A stretch of DNA of 64,000 nt from Gordonia humi (GTDB lineage Bacteria > Actinomycetota > Actinomycetes > Mycobacteriales > Mycobacteriaceae), in assembly GCF_014197435.1 (NCBI RefSeq), contig NZ_JACIFP010000001.1, forward strand, positions 1,302,001-1,366,000, in the 5' to 3' direction. This document shows positions 1 through 11,000 of the stretch, piece after piece. The translations under genes and the position numbers were made by a program. A model generated the notes under the pieces. It did not search any database, was not told the origin of the DNA, and saw nothing but the letters and a program-made list of their open reading frames with translations. Each line of letters begins with the position of its first letter. Position 1 is the first letter of the stretch.

Positions 1-1122
1 GCACTGCTGTTCACCTACGTCCTCGGCATCGTCCCGGCGCTGCTGATCGGCGGTCCGTTGTCGGACCGATACGGGCGCAGGCCGCTGATGCTGCCGTCAC
101 CGATCATCGCGGCGATCGGATCGGCGCTGCTGGCCGCCGGTGCGCACTCGGTGGCGCTGCTGGTGATCGGCCGCGTCTGCAGCGGAGTCGCGTTGGGCCT
201 GGCGATGGCCGTCGGCGGCAGTTGGATCAAGGAGCTCTCCGACGCCGACGGCGCCGGTACCACGGCGGGCGCGCGCCGCGCCGCGCTGAGTCTCACCTCG
301 GGGTTCGGTGTCGGCGCGGGCGTTGCGGCGGTTTTGGCCCAGTGGGCGTTCTGGCCCAGTCAACTGTCGTATCTCATCAACATCGTGCTGGCCGCGGTGT
401 CGTTCGCGGCGGTCCTGCGCGTGCCCGAGTCCCATCGCCCTCGTGACACCGGGCGCACGCTGGGCCAGTCGCTGCGCATCCGATCGGCCAAGCATCCCCG
501 GTTCTGGCTCATGGTGGCGCCGGTCGCACCGTGGGTGTTCGGTGCGTGCGCCGTCGCCTACGCGATCGTCCCGACGTTCATGACGGAGAAGACTTCCAGC
601 TGGTCCATCGCCTTCGCCGGTCTGTGCTGCGTCGTGGGACTCATGGCCGGATTCCTCATCCAGACGTTGGGCAAGCGCCTGGACAAGCCCGGCTCGCCGC
701 GCGCCGGGGTCGTCGCGCTGATCCTGGTCATGGTCGGTCTCGGCCTGGCGATCGTCGCCGCCTCGTCGACGGCGATACCGATGGCGCTGATCGCCGCGAC
801 CGTCCTCGGCTGCGGTTACGGGATGGCCCTGATCTCCGGACTTCTCGAAGTGCAGCGGATCGCGCGGCCGGACGAACTCGCCGGCCTGACCGCGGTGTTC
901 TACGGGATCACCTACCTCGGCTTCGCCTCACCCGCGATCATCGTCGCCGTGATGGAGAACTTCCCGAGCGTCGGCTATCCGGAGGCATTCGGTTTCGGCA
1001 TCGCGATGGCGCTGCTGGCGATCGTCGTGATGGTGGTCGGGAACCGGACGTCGATCGCCGGACCGCACACCATGCGCAGCGCCGTCACCGACGTCCGGCT
1101 GCGCGAAGACGAGTCGGTGTAG
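1..1122 (+). CDS. MFS transporter, N-terminus outside the window
   Basis: The reading frame is open from the first base, so the gene begins upstream and only its last 373 residues are seen. The visible part starts in a membrane helix followed by the MFS loop signature GGPLSDRYGRRP. About ten hydrophobic helices follow with the usual central cytoplasmic break (visible residues 135-165). It is therefore a 12-helix major facilitator superfamily permease in the inner membrane. The C-terminus is short and charged. The substrate cannot be read from the sequence. It converges on galE with only 7 bases between the stop codons. Confidence 0.85.
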   Translation, partial: ALLFTYVLGIVPALLIGGPLSDRYGRRPLMLPSPIIAAIGSALLAAGAHSVALLVIGRVCSGVALGLAMAVGGSWIKELSDADGAGTTAGARRAALSLTSGFGVGAGVAAVLAQWAFWPSQLSYLINIVLAAVSFAAVLRVPESHRPRDTGRTLGQSLRIRSAKHPRFWLMVAPVAPWVFGACAVAYAIVPTFMTEKTSSWSIAFAGLCCVVGLMAGFLIQTLGKRLDKPGSPRAGVVALILVMVGLGLAIVAASSTAIPMALIAATVLGCGYGMALISGLLEVQRIARPDELAGLTAVFYGITYLGFASPAIIVAVMENFPSVGYPEAFGFGIAMALLAIVVMVVGNRTSIAGPHTMRSAVTDVRLREDESV

Positions 1123-1129
1123 GGCGGGC

Positions 1130-2154
1130 CTAGGACTGCTCGTCGGAGAACCCGTTCGGGTTCTTCGACTGCCACCGCCAGGTGTCGACGCACATGTCGT
1201 CGATGGTGCGGGTGGCCTTCCAACCGAGCTCGGCATTGGCCTTGGACGGATCGGCCCAGTAGGCGGGGAGGTCGCCGGCACGACGTGGCACCACCTCGTA
1301 CGGGATCGGCCTGCCGCTGGCGCGCTCGAATGCGGCGATCACCTCGAGGACCGAGATCGCCTGTCCGCTCCCGAGATTCCACACCGACAGGGGCTCGTCG
1401 TCGTGCGCGATCTTCTCGAGCGCGGCGAGGTGCCCGGCCGCGAGGTCTTCGACGTGGATGTAGTCGCGGACACCGGTGCCGTCCGGGGTGTCGTAGTCGT
1501 CGCCGAACACCGACAGCTTCTCGCGACGTCCCACGGCGACCTGCGACACGAACGGCATCAGGTTGTTCGGCGTACCGTTCGGATCCTCGCCGATCTCTCC
1601 GCTGGCATGCGCACCGACCGGATTGAAGTAGCGCAGCAGTGCGATGCGCATCGACGGATCGGCGACGGCCTGGTCGCGCAGCACCTGCTCGATCATCACC
1701 TTGGTCCAGCCGTACGGATTGGTGGCCGAGGTCGGCATGTCCTCGGTGCGCTCGCGGACCGTGTTCTCGCCGTACACCGTCGCCGACGACGAGAACACGA
1801 AAGTCTTGACCCCGTGCGCCTGCATCGCCGTGAGCACGGAGAACGCGGTGTCGAGGTTGTTGCGGTAGTACGAGAGCGGCTTCGCGACCGACTCGCCGAC
1901 CGCCTTGAAGCCCGCGAAGTGGATCACCGCGTCGATCTGCTCGTCGGCGAACACTCGATCGGTGGCGACCTCGTCGGTCAGGTCCACGGTGTACACGGTC
2001 ACGGGTTCGCCGGACAGCGCGACGAGCCGTCCGACGATGCTCGGCTTGGCGTTGCTGAAGTCGTCGGCGATCACCACGTCGTGTCCGGCCGCCTGAAGCT
2101 GCAGGACGGTGTGCGAGCCGATGTACCCCGCTCCTCCGGTGACGAGTACACGCA

Positions 2155-2155
<1 letters not shown>
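1130..2155 (-). CDS. galE: UDP-glucose 4-epimerase
   Basis: This 341-residue short-chain-dehydrogenase-fold enzyme interconverts UDP-glucose and UDP-galactose in the cytoplasm; UDP-galactose is a precursor of the galactan in a mycolic-acid cell wall. The NAD-binding glycine motif TGGAGYIG lies at residues 6-13, the catalytic Tyr148 and Lys152 sit in NPYGWTK, and the GalE-type run LRYFNPVGAH follows. Length is normal for the family. Its ATG overlaps the rmlB stop by one base (TGATG), so the two genes are very probably translationally coupled on one transcript. Confidence 0.93.
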
Positions 2156-3229
<1,074 letters not shown>

Positions 3230-4105
3230 ATGCGCGGAATCATCCTCGCGGGCGGCACCGGCTCGCGACTGCACCCGATCACCCAGGGGGTGAGCAAGCA
3301 ACTGCTGCCGGTGTACGACAAGCCGATGATCTACTACCCGCTGTCGACGTTGATGCTGGCGGGCGTGACCGAGATCCTGCTCGTCACCACCCCGCACGAC
3401 GCCGCGTCGTTCGAGTGTCTCCTCGGTGACGGCTCGCAGTTCGGTGTGTCGATCACCTATGCGGTTCAGGAGCGGCCGGAAGGCCTCGCGCAGGCATTCG
3501 TGGTGGGGGCCGACCACATCGGCGACGATTCGGTCGCGCTCGTATTGGGCGACAACATCTTCTACGGTCCCGGGCTCGGCAACCAGCTCCGCGGATTCGC
3601 CGACGTCGACGGCGGGGCGATCTTCGCCTACCGGGTCGCCGATCCGACCGCGTACGGCGTCGTCGAGTTCGACGAGGACGGGCAGGCGATCTCCCTGGAG
3701 GAGAAGCCCGCCGCGCCGAAGTCGCGCTATGCGGTGCCCGGGCTGTACTTCTACGACAACGACGTCGTCGACATCGCCGCGAATCTGGAGCCGTCGGCGC
3801 GCGGGGAGTACGAGATCACCGACGTCAACGCCGAGTACCTGCATCGCGGCCGACTCAAGGTGACCGTGCTGCAGCGCGGCACCGCCTGGCTCGACACCGG
3901 AACCTTCGACTCTCTCCTCGACGCGGGCAACTTCGTTCGCACCGTGGAAGAGCGCCAAGGCCTCAAGATCGCCGCGCCGGAGGAGATCGCCTGGCGTCTG
4001 GGCTACATCGACGACGCCCGGCTGCGCGACCTGGCGCAGCCCCTCCTGAAATCCGGGTACGGCGCGTACCTGTTCGACCTCCTCGATCGCGGACGGGAGC
4101 TGTAG
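3230..4105 (+). CDS. rmlA: Glucose-1-phosphate thymidylyltransferase
   Basis: The 291-residue nucleotidyltransferase joins glucose-1-phosphate and dTTP to make dTDP-glucose, the first committed step of dTDP-rhamnose synthesis. The N-terminal pyrophosphorylase motif [11 protein letters not shown] is at residues 8-18, followed by [16 protein letters not shown], the metal-binding GDNIFYG, and EEKP and GTAWLDTGT in the sugar-binding half. Length and order match RmlA throughout. Its stop codon directly abuts the rmlC ATG. Confidence 0.95.
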   Translation: MRGIILAGGTGSRLHPITQGVSKQLLPVYDKPMIYYPLSTLMLAGVTEILLVTTPHDAASFECLLGDGSQFGVSITYAVQERPEGLAQAFVVGADHIGDDSVALVLGDNIFYGPGLGNQLRGFADVDGGAIFAYRVADPTAYGVVEFDEDGQAISLEEKPAAPKSRYAVPGLYFYDNDVVDIAANLEPSARGEYEITDVNAEYLHRGRLKVTVLQRGTAWLDTGTFDSLLDAGNFVRTVEERQGLKIAAPEEIAWRLGYIDDARLRDLAQPLLKSGYGAYLFDLLDRGREL

Positions 4106-4687
4106 ATGCGAGTACGACCGCTGACCATCGACGGAGCGTGGGAGTTCACCCCCGTCCAGCACGGCGACGACCGCGGGGTGTTCCTCGAAGCCTTCAAAGC
4201 CGACCTGCTGGCCGAGACCATCGGCCATCGTTTCGACCTCGCGCAGGTCAACACCTCGGTGTCGGCCGCGGGGGTGCTGCGCGGCATCCACTTCGCCGAT
4301 GTTCCGCCCGGCCAGGCCAAGTACGTGACCTGCACCGTCGGCGCGATCCTCGACGTGATCGTCGACATCCGCGTCGGGTCGCCGACCTTCGGGCAGTGGG
4401 ACGCCGTCCTCCTCGACGACGGCGACCGCAAGGCGGTGTACCTGTCCGAAGGGCTCGGGCACGGCTTCTGCTCGCTGCAGGACGGCTCGACCGTCACCTA
4501 CCTGTGCAGCACCGGGTACGACCCGACGGCCGAGCACGGAGTGAATCCGCTCGACGCCGACCTCGCGATCGACTGGCCGCGCGTCGGTCGCGACGGTGGT
4601 CCGCTCGAGTACGAGTTGTCGGCCAAGGACACGGCGGCGCCGTCGTTGGCGCAGGCGCGGGCGGACGGGCTGCTGCCGGGCGTCTGA
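4106..4687 (+). CDS. rmlC: dTDP-4-dehydrorhamnose 3,5-epimerase
   Basis: This 193-residue cupin epimerises dTDP-4-keto-6-deoxyglucose at C3 and C5. The catalytic His62 is in GVLRGIHF, Lys72 is in GQAKYV, and Tyr132 in TVTYLCS is the candidate catalytic tyrosine; these are the family's key residues. The ATG follows the rmlA stop with no gap, so rmlA-rmlC is one operon. The family's usual RGxH and GHGF motifs are both present and length is normal. Confidence 0.93.
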   Translation: MRVRPLTIDGAWEFTPVQHGDDRGVFLEAFKADLLAETIGHRFDLAQVNTSVSAAGVLRGIHFADVPPGQAKYVTCTVGAILDVIVDIRVGSPTFGQWDAVLLDDGDRKAVYLSEGLGHGFCSLQDGSTVTYLCSTGYDPTAEHGVNPLDADLAIDWPRVGRDGGPLEYELSAKDTAAPSLAQARADGLLPGV

Positions 4688-4839
4688 CGCTCCGCCGCAG
4701 GCGCCGCTCAACGCATTCGGCCCCGCACCGGGTGCCGCTCTCGCTGCCGATAGCCGATTCCGGGCGTCGGGTATCGGGATCGTCGCGTGATCGACGGAGT
4801 GGTTCGAACGTCGAGGAACTCCGTCGTTGACTCGGACTC

Positions 4840-5019
4840 GTGAACAGTGAATCGACGATTCAGGCAAGGTCCGGTACCTACATCGACGGTCGGTGGCTCG
4901 ACGTCGGCGACGACACGTTCGTCGTCGACGATCCGGCCACCGGCGAGGCGATCGCCGTCGTCGCGCAGTCGAGACCGGCCGACGCGGACGCCGCGCTCGC
5001 CGCTGCGGATTCGGCGCGG
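4840..5019 (+). pseudogene. Aldehyde dehydrogenase, N-terminal fragment cut by insertion
   Basis: A GTG-initiated frame gives 60 residues that match the start of NAD(P)-dependent aldehyde dehydrogenases of the succinate-semialdehyde type: YIDGRWLDV, then VDDPATGEAI, then an Ala/Asp-rich helix. After residue 60 the sequence turns abruptly into IS3-type DNA, and the remaining roughly 400 codons (cofactor and catalytic Cys/Glu regions) are absent from the window. The gene is dead. Since the far side of the insertions is an unrelated peptidase gene, the insertion was probably accompanied by a deletion. Confidence 0.75.
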
Positions 5020-5204
5020 ACTGGGTTGACTCCGTTCGGTGGACATCCTGATCGCCAGTTTTGTGCTGGCAGGAGAGTATGGACCGATGGGTTCGCAACG
5101 CAAGAGCTATACGCCGGCGTACAAGAAGGAAGCCGCGCATCTGGTGATCGATACCGGCGCATGATCGCTGAAGTCGCTCGGGAGATCGGCGTCGGTGAAG
5201 TAGT
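5020..5204 (+). mobile_element. IS3-family left-end remnant with broken orfA
   Basis: From about 5020 the sequence resembles an IS3-family left end with the start of orfA at 5087. The frame reads MGSQRKSYTPAYKKEAAHLV, a typical OrfA helix-turn-helix start. A one-base deletion near 5158 throws the frame into TGA at 5162; after restoring the base the sequence continues as IAEVAREIGVGE. The remnant then stops where the IS256-type element begins. The rest of orfA, all of orfB and the right end are missing. Family assignment is by remembered sequence resemblance. Confidence 0.65.
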
Positions 5205-6631
5205 GCCCCATAAGGTGGTGTAACTCGGTGGCCGAGTTCGCCTGCGACGCCGCGTCGCTCACGGACGCAGTGCGGCCACCGTGTGATCCTTCGAGTGAAC
5301 CTCTCACAGCACCCTCGAACGGAGTCATCACGATAACCGCACCCCACATTGTCAACCCTGCCGGCCTGCTTGGCCAAGCCCTGTCCAACGCATCACCGGA
5401 CCTGATGCGTGAGCTGCTGCAGACCATGATCAACGCGCTGCTCTCCGCCGACGCCGACGCCGTATGCGGCACCGAGTAGAACGCCCGCACCGCCGAACGC
5501 ACCAACCGGCGCAACGGCTACCGGCACCGCCCGCTCGACACCCGCGTCGGCACCATCGACGTCGCCGTGCCCAAACTCCGGTCGGGCAGCTACTTCCCCG
5601 AATGGCTTCTCGAGCGCCGCAAGCGTGGCGAATCAGCGACTGATCACCGTCGTCGCCGATTGCTATCTGGCCGGCGTGTCGACCCGCCGGATGGACAAGC
5701 TGGTGAAGACGCTCGGTATCGACTCGCTGTCGAAATCGCAGGTCTCACGCATGGCCGAGGACCTCGACGAGCAGGTCGCCGCATTCCGGCACCGGCGCCT
5801 CGACGAGGCCGGCCCGTTCACCTTCGTCACCGCCGATGCCCTGACGATCAAGGTCCGCGAGAACAAGCAGGTCGTCAAGGCCGTCGTCCTGCTCGCCACC
5901 GGCGTGAACGGCGACGGGCACCGTGAGGTCCTCGGCATGCAGGTCGCCACCAGCGAGACCAAAGCCTCCTGGAACACCTTCTTCGCCGACCTCGTAGCAC
6001 GCGGGCTCGGCGGGGTACGGCTGGTGACCTCCGACGCCCACGCCGGGCTCGTCGAGGCGATCGCGGCGAACCTGCCCGGCGCCGTCTGGCAACGCTGCCG
6101 CACCCACTACGCGGCGAACCTCATGGCAGTGTGCCCGAAATCGATGTGGCCGGCCGTCAAAGCGATGCTCCACAGCGTCTACGACCAGCCCACCGCCGCC
6201 GCGGTGCATGACCAGTTCGATCGGCTCCTCGAGTACACCGAGGACCGCCTGCCCAAGGTCGCCGAGCATCTCGGCGACGCCCGCGAGGACCTGCTCGCGT
6301 TCGCCGGTTTCCCGGACGACGTGTGGCGGCAGATCTGGTCGAACAATCCCACCGAACGGCTCGACCGGGAGACCCGCCGCCGCACCGACGTCGTCGGGAT
6401 CTTCCCGAACCGGGACGCCATCGTGCGCCTCATCGGCGCTGTGCTCGCCGAGCAGACCGACGAGTGGGCCGAAGGTCGCCGCTACCTCGGACTCGAGGCC
6501 CTCAGCCGATGCCGCCTGACCGTCGCTACTGACACCGACACGACCACGGAAGTAGGCACAGACCCGTACCTGCAACTACCCGCCTGACCAGCAACGAAGG
6601 ATCACAAACCAGTTACACCACTGCCCGGGGC
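5205..6631 (+). mobile_element. IS256-family (IS1081-like) insertion sequence
   Basis: The element is bounded by inverted repeats that match as GCCCC, five unmatched bases, then GTGGTGTAACT: 5205-5225 on the left, 6611-6631 on the right. It contains one transposase frame that is broken. I see no clear 8-9 base target duplication, so either the ends have decayed or the flanks were rearranged. A small hairpin (6626-6640, CGGGG/CCCCG) sits at the right end and may act as a weak terminator for the minus-strand peptidase gene beyond it. Confidence 0.75.
5327..6587 (+). pseudogene. IS256/IS1081-type transposase, inactivated
   Basis: Translating across the damage gives about 420 residues that follow mutator-type transposases end to end. 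The catalytic residues are still readable: Asp in FVTADALTIKV, Asp in LVTSDAHAGLV, and Glu in NNPTERLDRE. Three lesions are visible. The probable start is ATC rather than ATG at 5327. A TAG stands at 5477-5479 where related proteins have Tyr before NARTAERTNRRNGY. A one-base insertion near 5636-5640 shifts the frame after LLERRKR. The element cannot make its own transposase. The start position is inferred by comparison with remembered relatives. Confidence 0.85.
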
Positions 6632-6656
6632 TTGACCCCGAACAGTGCGGACCCGC

Positions 6657-8003
6657 CTAAAGCTCCGGGTATGCGGGCAGCTCCGGTGTGAACAGCCAGC
6701 CGCGCCACAGGTCGGCCAACGACTCCGAGGTGAACGTCGACGCCAGCGCGATGAAATCCTCGGTGGTCGCGCTCTGATACCGGTACTTCGCGGTCCAACG
6801 CCGCAGCAGGGCGAAGAACTCGCCGTCGCCGAGGCGGAGGCGAAGTGCGTGCAGGGTCAGCGCCCCGCGCTTGTACACCCAGTCGTCGAACATGGTGCGG
6901 GTGCCGGGATCGGCCAGCGGTGTGGCGAAGCGCGTCCCGGCGAGCTTCTCGTAGTAGTGGCGGCCCCACTCGTCGGCCGACTTGCCGCCCGAGTGCTGGC
7001 TCCACAGCCACTCGGCGTAGCAGGCGAAGCCCTCGTGCAGCCAGATGTCACGCCAGCGCGCGCCGGTCACCGAGTTGCCGAACCACTGGTGCGCCAGCTC
7101 GTGGGCGATGAGTCGCTCGTGGTCGAGCGTGCCGTCGCAGTGGTTGGCGCCGAAGGTCGAGAAGCTCTGGGCCTCCAGCGGGATGTCGAGATCGTCCTCG
7201 GTGACGACGGCCGTGTACTGCGGGAACGGGTACGGACCGAACATCTCGGTGAACGCGGTGACCATCTGGACCTGCCGCGCGAAGCTCACGTCGAACTCGG
7301 CGGACAACGCGGGCGGTACCAGTGCGTACACCGGCACCGGGCGGGAGGCGAGCGTCCGGTGCTGGTACTGGCCGATCTGGATCGATGCGAGATACGTCGA
7401 CATCGGCTCCACCTGGTCGTAGGTCCAGGTGGTCTGGCCCGCGCGACGCTGTCTGGACGTGAGCCGGCCGTTGGCCAGCGCGTAGTACGGGCTGTCGGTG
7501 GTGATCTCGAAGTGGAACGACGCCTTGGCCTCGGGATGGTCGTCGCACGGGAACCACGACGGTGCGCCGTTGGGCTGGTTGGCGCACAGCGCGCCGTTGT
7601 CGAGCTCCTCCCATCCCACGTCGCCGAACGGACTGCGTACCGGTCGCGGTGTTCCGCCATACTTGACGACGGCGGTCATCACACCGCCCGGCGGGACCGG
7701 CGACGGCGGGGTGATCGACAGCTTCCCCGACCGATGCGAATAGCGGGCGCGGGCGCCGTTGACCGTGACCCGCTCCACGCGCATCGACCCGGCCAGGTCG
7801 AGTGCGAAACGCGTCAGCTGCTGGTACGACGTGGCCGTGATGGTCGCCGTGCCCGACAAACGGTTGCTGGAGACGCGATATCCCAGTTCCAGGTCATAGC
7901 GCGAGATCCGATACCCGAGGTTGCCGCTGTGCGGCGTGTACGGGTCGAGCTCGTGATGGCCTCCGGGCAACGTCGGCTCCTGCATGTTCGATTTGCTGGG
8001 CAC
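6657..8003 (-). CDS. M1-family zinc metallopeptidase
   Basis: The 448-residue protein has the M1 zinc site HELAHQWFG at 301-309 (His301, Glu302, His305) and the third ligand Glu324 in LHEGFA, with the family's exact spacing. The usual GAMEN exopeptidase loop reads PLEAQS near residue 276. The N-terminal beta domain is present, but the long C-terminal helical domain of PepN is absent, so this is the short type of M1 enzyme. No signal peptide is evident. The GTG start has GGAGAGG just upstream. It lies 52 bases downstream of the pls-like synthetase on the same strand and may be co-transcribed. M1 aminopeptidases are known as poly-epsilon-lysine-degrading enzymes, which makes the pairing suggestive. 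Confidence 0.88.
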   Translation of the reverse strand: MPSKSNMQEPTLPGGHHELDPYTPHSGNLGYRISRYDLELGYRVSSNRLSGTATITATSYQQLTRFALDLAGSMRVERVTVNGARARYSHRSGKLSITPPSPVPPGGVMTAVVKYGGTPRPVRSPFGDVGWEELDNGALCANQPNGAPSWFPCDDHPEAKASFHFEITTDSPYYALANGRLTSRQRRAGQTTWTYDQVEPMSTYLASIQIGQYQHRTLASRPVPVYALVPPALSAEFDVSFARQVQMVTAFTEMFGPYPFPQYTAVVTEDDLDIPLEAQSFSTFGANHCDGTLDHERLIAHELAHQWFGNSVTGARWRDIWLHEGFACYAEWLWSQHSGGKSADEWGRHYYEKLAGTRFATPLADPGTRTMFDDWVYKRGALTLHALRLRLGDGEFFALLRRWTAKYRYQSATTEDFIALASTFTSESLADLWRGWLFTPELPAYPEL

Positions 8004-8055
8004 TACCTCTCCGTCTGTCGTCTTCTGTACGGGCCAACCCTACCGGCGGGCGTTC

Positions 8056-11000
8056 TCACGGGTTCCACGGCGCGATCGGGTTGCCCTGCCAGGTGGTGTG
8101 GGCCGGGACCACGTCGCCACGCATTACGAGGGACGCGGGGCCCACCGTGGCGGACTCGCCGATCCCGGCGGCCGGCAGCGCCACACAGTGCGGACCCATC
8201 GTCGCACCCGCGCCGATGCGCACATGATCGATGGCCATCACACGATCGTGGAACAGGTGCGTCTGCACCACGCAGCCGCGCTGCACGTTGGCGCCGTCGC
8301 CGAGTTCGACGAGGTCGGCCTCGGGCAGCCAGTACGACTCGCACCAGACGCCCTTGCCGATCGTGGCGCCCAGCGAACGCAGCCACAGTGTCAGAGCGGG
8401 GGTGCCGGTGGCGGCGTTGGCGAACCACGGCGCCGCGACGGTCTCGACGAACGCGTCCGACAGCTCGTTGCGCCACACGAACGAACTCCACAGCGGGTGC
8501 TCGGACACCCGGATCGGGCCGACCACCAGCCACTTGGCCACGCAGGCGACGGCGCCCGCGGCCACGCCCGCGGCGAGCAGGATCAGCCCGCTCACCAGAA
8601 CGGCCACGATCACGCCCCACTTGTCAGCGGCGATCTGCATCGCGAACAGGACGCACACGCCGATGCCGAACGACACCATCACCGCGATCAGACGCAGCGT
8701 CTCGACGATCGAGCGGGCGATCTTGACTCCCGCTCCGGGAGCGAAGGTGCGGGACGTGTCGGTCTCGGAAGCGGTGCGACGCAGCCGGACGGGCGGGCTG
8801 CCCAGCCAGCTCGACCCGCTCTTGGCCTTCGCTGGTGCCGCGGAGAGCACGGCGACCAGTGCGTTCTTGGGGACCTTGCGGTCGGGGGCGATCATGCCGG
8901 AGTTGCCGAGGAAGGCCCGCTTGCCGACCTTCGCCTCGCCGATCCGCATCCAGCCGCCGCCCAGTTCGTAGGAGGCGACCATCGTGTCGTCGGCCAGGAA
9001 CGAGTCGTCGCCGACCGTGGTGAACTTCGGGATCACCAGGGCCGTCGAGATCTCGGTGCCCTTGCCGATCGTCGCGCCGAGCGCCCGGAACCACCACGGG
9101 GTCAGCAGGCTGGCGTACAGCGGGAACAGATAGGTGCGGGCGGCGTCCATCATGCGCTCGGTGGCCCACACCTGCCATCCGGTCCGCGACCGCACCGGGT
9201 ACGTGCCGGGCCGCAGCACGACGGAGGCCAGGCGCACTCCGATCAGAGTCAGGAGCGCGAAGACCACCATCGCGGCCAGTGCGCCGACCGGAGCCAACGC
9301 GAGCATTCGCCACGTCGCCGTCCGCAGCCGATCCGCCGAGATCGCCCAGGAGCCCGCCACACCGAGCCCCACGGCCAACGAGATCAACGGAATCGCCGAG
9401 ATCACCAGGGCGGTCGCGCCGTACACGCCGACCCACCAGCGGTGTGTCGCCGGCCGCTGCGCCGGCCAGCTCGGCTTGGCCTTGCCCAGTTTGACGGCGG
9501 GCGAGCCGCCCCACCGCTGCCTCGCCTTCACCTTGCCGATGACACCCGTACCGGGGTCGACGATCGCGTCCTTTCCGACGACGGCCCCGGGGAACAGCGT
9601 CGAGCGGCTGCCGATCGTGGCGCCGGGCTTCACGGTGATCTCGCCGATGATGAGGACGTCGCCGTCGAGCCACCAGCCCGCCAGATCCACTTCGGGTTCG
9701 ATCGCGGCGCCGTCGCCGATCTTCAGCAGGCCGGTCACCGGCGGCAGGGAGTGGAGGTCGACGCCGTCGCCGATGGTCGCGCCGAGGGCGCGCGCCAACG
9801 TCGGCATCCACGGTGCGCCCGACAGGTTGTGTGCGCCGCTGGCGGCCATCAGCCGCTCGGCCAGCCAGAGTCGGATGTGCACGCCGCCACCGCGCGGATA
9901 CCGTCCCGCGGAGACTCCGGCGAGCAGCAGGCGGGCGCCGACGGCGGCGATCACGAGACGACCCACCGGGGTCACGAACACGAGGAAGGCCACCAGGAGA
10001 GCCCACCAGTTCACGTCGATCAGCCAGGGCGCGTCGTACCCCAGCCGGCCCGCGAACCAGTCCGCGACGTTGTTCGTCACGCCGAGCCACGTGATCCACT
10101 GCACGCCCGTCAGCGTGGCGAGCGGGATCGACGCGATGGTCTGGGCGAGACCCGTGGTGACCGGCACCGGTTTCACGACGCGAGGCTCCACCGCGGCCGA
10201 CGGGTCGCGAGCGTCGAGCATCTCGGCCAGCGACCCGAGACGGGGATGGTCGTACAGATCGGCGACGGTGATCTCCGGATACCGGGCGCGCAGCGCCGTG
10301 ACGAGCTGGGCCGCCGAGAGTGAACCGCCGCCCTCGGCGAAGAAGTCGGCCGTGGCACTGGTGACGGACACTCCGAGCACCTCGGACCACTGCTCGGCGA
10401 GCCACGCCTGCGTGCCGGTCAGATCGGAGGCGTCGTCGTCGCCGGTGTCGGTGCCCGGGATCGGCCAGGGGAGTGCGTCGCGGTCGACCTTGCCGGAGGT
10501 GCGCGTCGGCAGTTCCTCCATCAGCACCAGTCGCGGCACGAGCGCCGCGGGCAGCTCGTCGCGCAGCGCCGCCTGTGCGGCGACGACATCGAACGACGGA
10601 TCGGTGGAGGCCAGATAGCCCACCAGGAAGGCGTTGCCCGAAGCCGTCTTGCGGACGGCGACGGCCGCGCCGGACACACCGGGCAGGTTCTGCAGAGCGT
10701 TGTCGATCTCGCCGAGCTCGATGCGGCGGCCGCCGATCTTGACCTGGTCGTCGGCGCGGCCGACGAACAGCAGGCCCGCGGTGTCGAGTTTGACGATGTC
10801 GCCGCTGCGATAAGCGCGCTCCCAGCCCAGGATCGGTGCGGGCGCGTACTTCTCGGCGTCCTTCTCCGGATCGAGGTAGCGGGCCAGGCCCACGCCGCCG
10901 ATCACGAGCTCGCCGGACTCGCCCTCGGCCACGGGGTTGCCGTCGGCGTCGACGACGGCCAGATCCCAGCCGATCAGCGGCAGGCCGATGCGGACGGGCT

